Part shown: piece by piece, positions 62,801 to 64,000 of the stretch | Layout: the number at the start of each line of letters is the position of its first letter | Position numbering within the stretch: position 1 is the first letter of the stretch | Assembly (NCBI GenBank): GCA_012845835.1 | Contig: JABAKD010000030.1 | Coordinates: 6,583,599 to 6,647,598, forward strand | DNA length: 64,000 bases | Direction of reading: 5' to 3' | Source of the DNA: Undaria pinnatifida | Taxonomy: Eukaryota > Sar > Phaeophyceae > Laminariales > Alariaceae | The notes under the pieces: model-generated | Databases searched by the model: none | The model's input: only the letters and a program-made list of their open reading frames with translations | Told to the model about the DNA's origin: nothing | Program-made: the position numbers and the translations under genes

Positions 62801-64000
62801 AGCGATGCAAGCGATGCAAAGCGATGCAAGCGATGCAAGCGATGCAAGCGATGCAAGCGATGCAAGCGATGCAAGCGATGCAAGCGATGCAAGCGATGCA
62901 AGCGATGCAAGCGATGCAAGCGATGCAAGCGATGCAAGCGATGCAAGCGATGCAAGCGATGCAAGCGATGCAAGCGATGCAAGCGATGCAAGCGATGCAA
63001 GCGATGCAAGCGATGCAAGCGATGCAAGCGATGCAAGCGATGCAAGCGATGCAAGCGATGCAAGCGATGCAAGCGATGCAAGCGATGCAAGCGATGCAAG
63101 CGATGCAAGCGATGCAAGCGATGCAAGCGATGCAAGCGATGCAAGCGATGCAAGCGATGCAAGCGATTAGCAAGCGATTAGCAAGCGATTAGCAAGCGGC
63201 AAGCAAACGATGTACCAGGTACAGGTCAATACTAGCATCGAGCCAGCATGTCTTGATGCATCGGTCGAGGAGAGGGAGCAAGACATACAGCTCCGAAGTC
63301 CCCAAACCGCGAGCTTCAGCGAGAGCCAGAAAAAAAAAAACAGGCTCAAAGCTCACGGGTGAAGGATCAAGGCTCAAGGCACAAGGTTCTCACCTCGAAG
63401 ACGCCTCAAGTCGAGAACGAGCGATGGATGACGGCTGGCGCATCCATGCGAAAAATCTTCACGTGCGTACCGGTATCTTACTGCCACTAACGTTGCGGAA
63501 AATCGAATGGTAAGGGTGATACTGGTACCCTGGCACCTTGCAACGGCTACGTCGCAGTCGGTAGCTCGCATCATCCTGGTTAGTAGCAGAGCTACATGCA
63601 CGTGTGAGAGAGAGAGCTACGTCCAAGTCGTACCATAAAATGGCGTACCTGTCTACTACTGTTGTACCAAGTACCTGGTACGTGTACCTGGAACTCGTTA
63701 CGGCAGCCAATAACTTGCCGCTCGTGGTAAAAAATGACAGTCCCGTCAAACTACAGCAGGCCTCACCGTTTTGTTGTCCCTCAGCTTCGCAATCAGATCA
63801 TCCACCCCACGGGGAGCTCCCCAAGCCATGATATCCCTTGCTTCACAATTCTTGCGTAACCGTAACAGGTTGTTGGCCAGGCTACCACGATCCACCTGCT
63901 GCCGGCGACTGCTGGCTGCACCTGTGCCTTGCTCGCGCGATGCGAGATCACGAAAAATCTGGCAGTTCCCTGGCGAATATGCTTCCCTGCCTGCATGTAA
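56827..64000 (-). CDS. Leucine-rich-repeat (RNI/NLRC3-type) protein, 5' end beyond window
   Basis: Exons on minus: 63767 rightward to the edge (open in frame throughout), 61618-61406, 60854-60729, 60269-59435, 57948-57821 and 57015-56827 (TAA). All junctions keep phase; three fall inside LRRs and restore the consensus: CLGDNSFGDE/GVNALVERL, HPTLT/DLRLGRNKLGEPGIRALS, HNACGDE-V/LEALLSGCAL. Repeats of about 28 residues (LRLDLSGNALDAAAAEAVGR, LEFLDVSKNPLGDEGGAALF, LETLDLSKNDLGTAGASAIA, LKTLDLGANGLTGAGVEALL) are of ribonuclease-inhibitor type, giving at least 575 residues. Two Gly/Ser/Asp-rich inserts interrupt the array in the big exon. No NACHT, kinase or membrane segment is visible in this part; the domain at the N-terminus lies outside. 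Likely a protein-binding solenoid; partner unknown. The last acceptor is preceded by poly-A. Confidence 0.87.
58668..58987 (+). mobile_element. tRNA-derived SINE, copy F
   Basis: GCCGGTCGCCCGGGTGGCGT start, B box GAGTTCGAATCCCC (closest of all copies to the Pol III consensus), complete body, A-run end at 58979-58987. It lies antisense in an LRR-gene intron. Confidence 0.9.
61627..61800 (+). repeat. (GGGA)-rich tract just upstream of an LRR exon
   Basis: GGGAGGGAGAGA-type repeat. On the coding (minus) strand it is a 170-bp C/T tract directly before the acceptor at 61619-61620. Confidence 0.85.
62030..63190 (+). repeat. 9-bp / 13-bp minisatellite array
   Basis: Three blocks: a 9-bp unit (AGCGATGCA) at about 62030-62140, a 13-bp unit (GCGATGCAAGGGA, with GGCA and CGACG variants) at about 62140-62710, and again the 9-bp unit, very pure, at about 62710-63165, ending in GCGATTAGCAA units. 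The 13-bp unit is the 9-bp unit plus GGGA. Neither contains a stop in any frame, so five long frames overlap here; none is a gene. The array is in the LRR-gene intron between the edge exon and 61618. Confidence 0.97.

Noticed and set aside
61935-63192. Five open frames of 230-413 codons on both strands
   Set aside because: All are translations of the 9/13-bp minisatellite; a unit without stops is open in every frame and gives no evidence of a gene.

Overview
This window is nuclear DNA from an intron-rich eukaryote. The coding exons are GC-rich, small and separated by introns that mostly run from about 200 bp to 3 kb. Neighbouring genes tend to alternate strand, and the non-coding DNA is full of simple repeats and SINE-like elements. 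A brown alga (Phaeophyceae, Ectocarpus-like) is my best guess, and a related photosynthetic stramenopile is possible. That placement is an inference from gene architecture and gene content, not from a phylogeny.

Five genes can be built exon by exon with consistent splice phases: (1) an ankyrin-repeat gene on + (about 6.6-12.2 kb, 5' end not found); (2) a full-length exonuclease 1 (EXO1) gene on + (16.3-29.9 kb, 11 exons, 996 aa) with the Rad2/FEN nuclease core and a long Gly-rich tail; (3) actin on - (37.7-41.9 kb, 3 exons, 376 aa); (4) a GT60-type glycosyltransferase on + (42.2-54.6 kb, 9 exons, 656 aa) with a predicted signal peptide and a C-terminal membrane segment; (5) an RNI-type leucine-rich-repeat gene on - (56.8 kb to beyond the right edge). 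Actin and the glycosyltransferase are divergent, with about 340 bp between start codons. The glycosyltransferase and the LRR gene converge.

The first 3 kb hold frame-shifted coding remnants on - that I do not recognise. Mobile DNA includes two LINE fragments (an RT 3' part inside an EXO1 intron at 23.3-24.2 kb, and an endonuclease fragment at 33 kb), at least six copies of a tRNA-headed SINE, a roughly 240-bp dispersed repeat (five copies), a roughly 560-bp repeat family one copy of which carries the 240-bp repeat inserted in it, and a 271-bp MITE-like element with long terminal inverted repeats. Large simple arrays include (AAT)n at 30.8-31.2 kb and a 9/13-bp minisatellite of about 1.15 kb at 62.0-63.2 kb.

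The most unusual unexplained signal is a 9-bp palindrome, TACCWGGTA, found at least 19 times, always in introns or intergenic DNA, where roughly 0.5 would be expected by chance. No operon or obvious multi-gene system is present. The genes are unrelated housekeeping or accessory genes.
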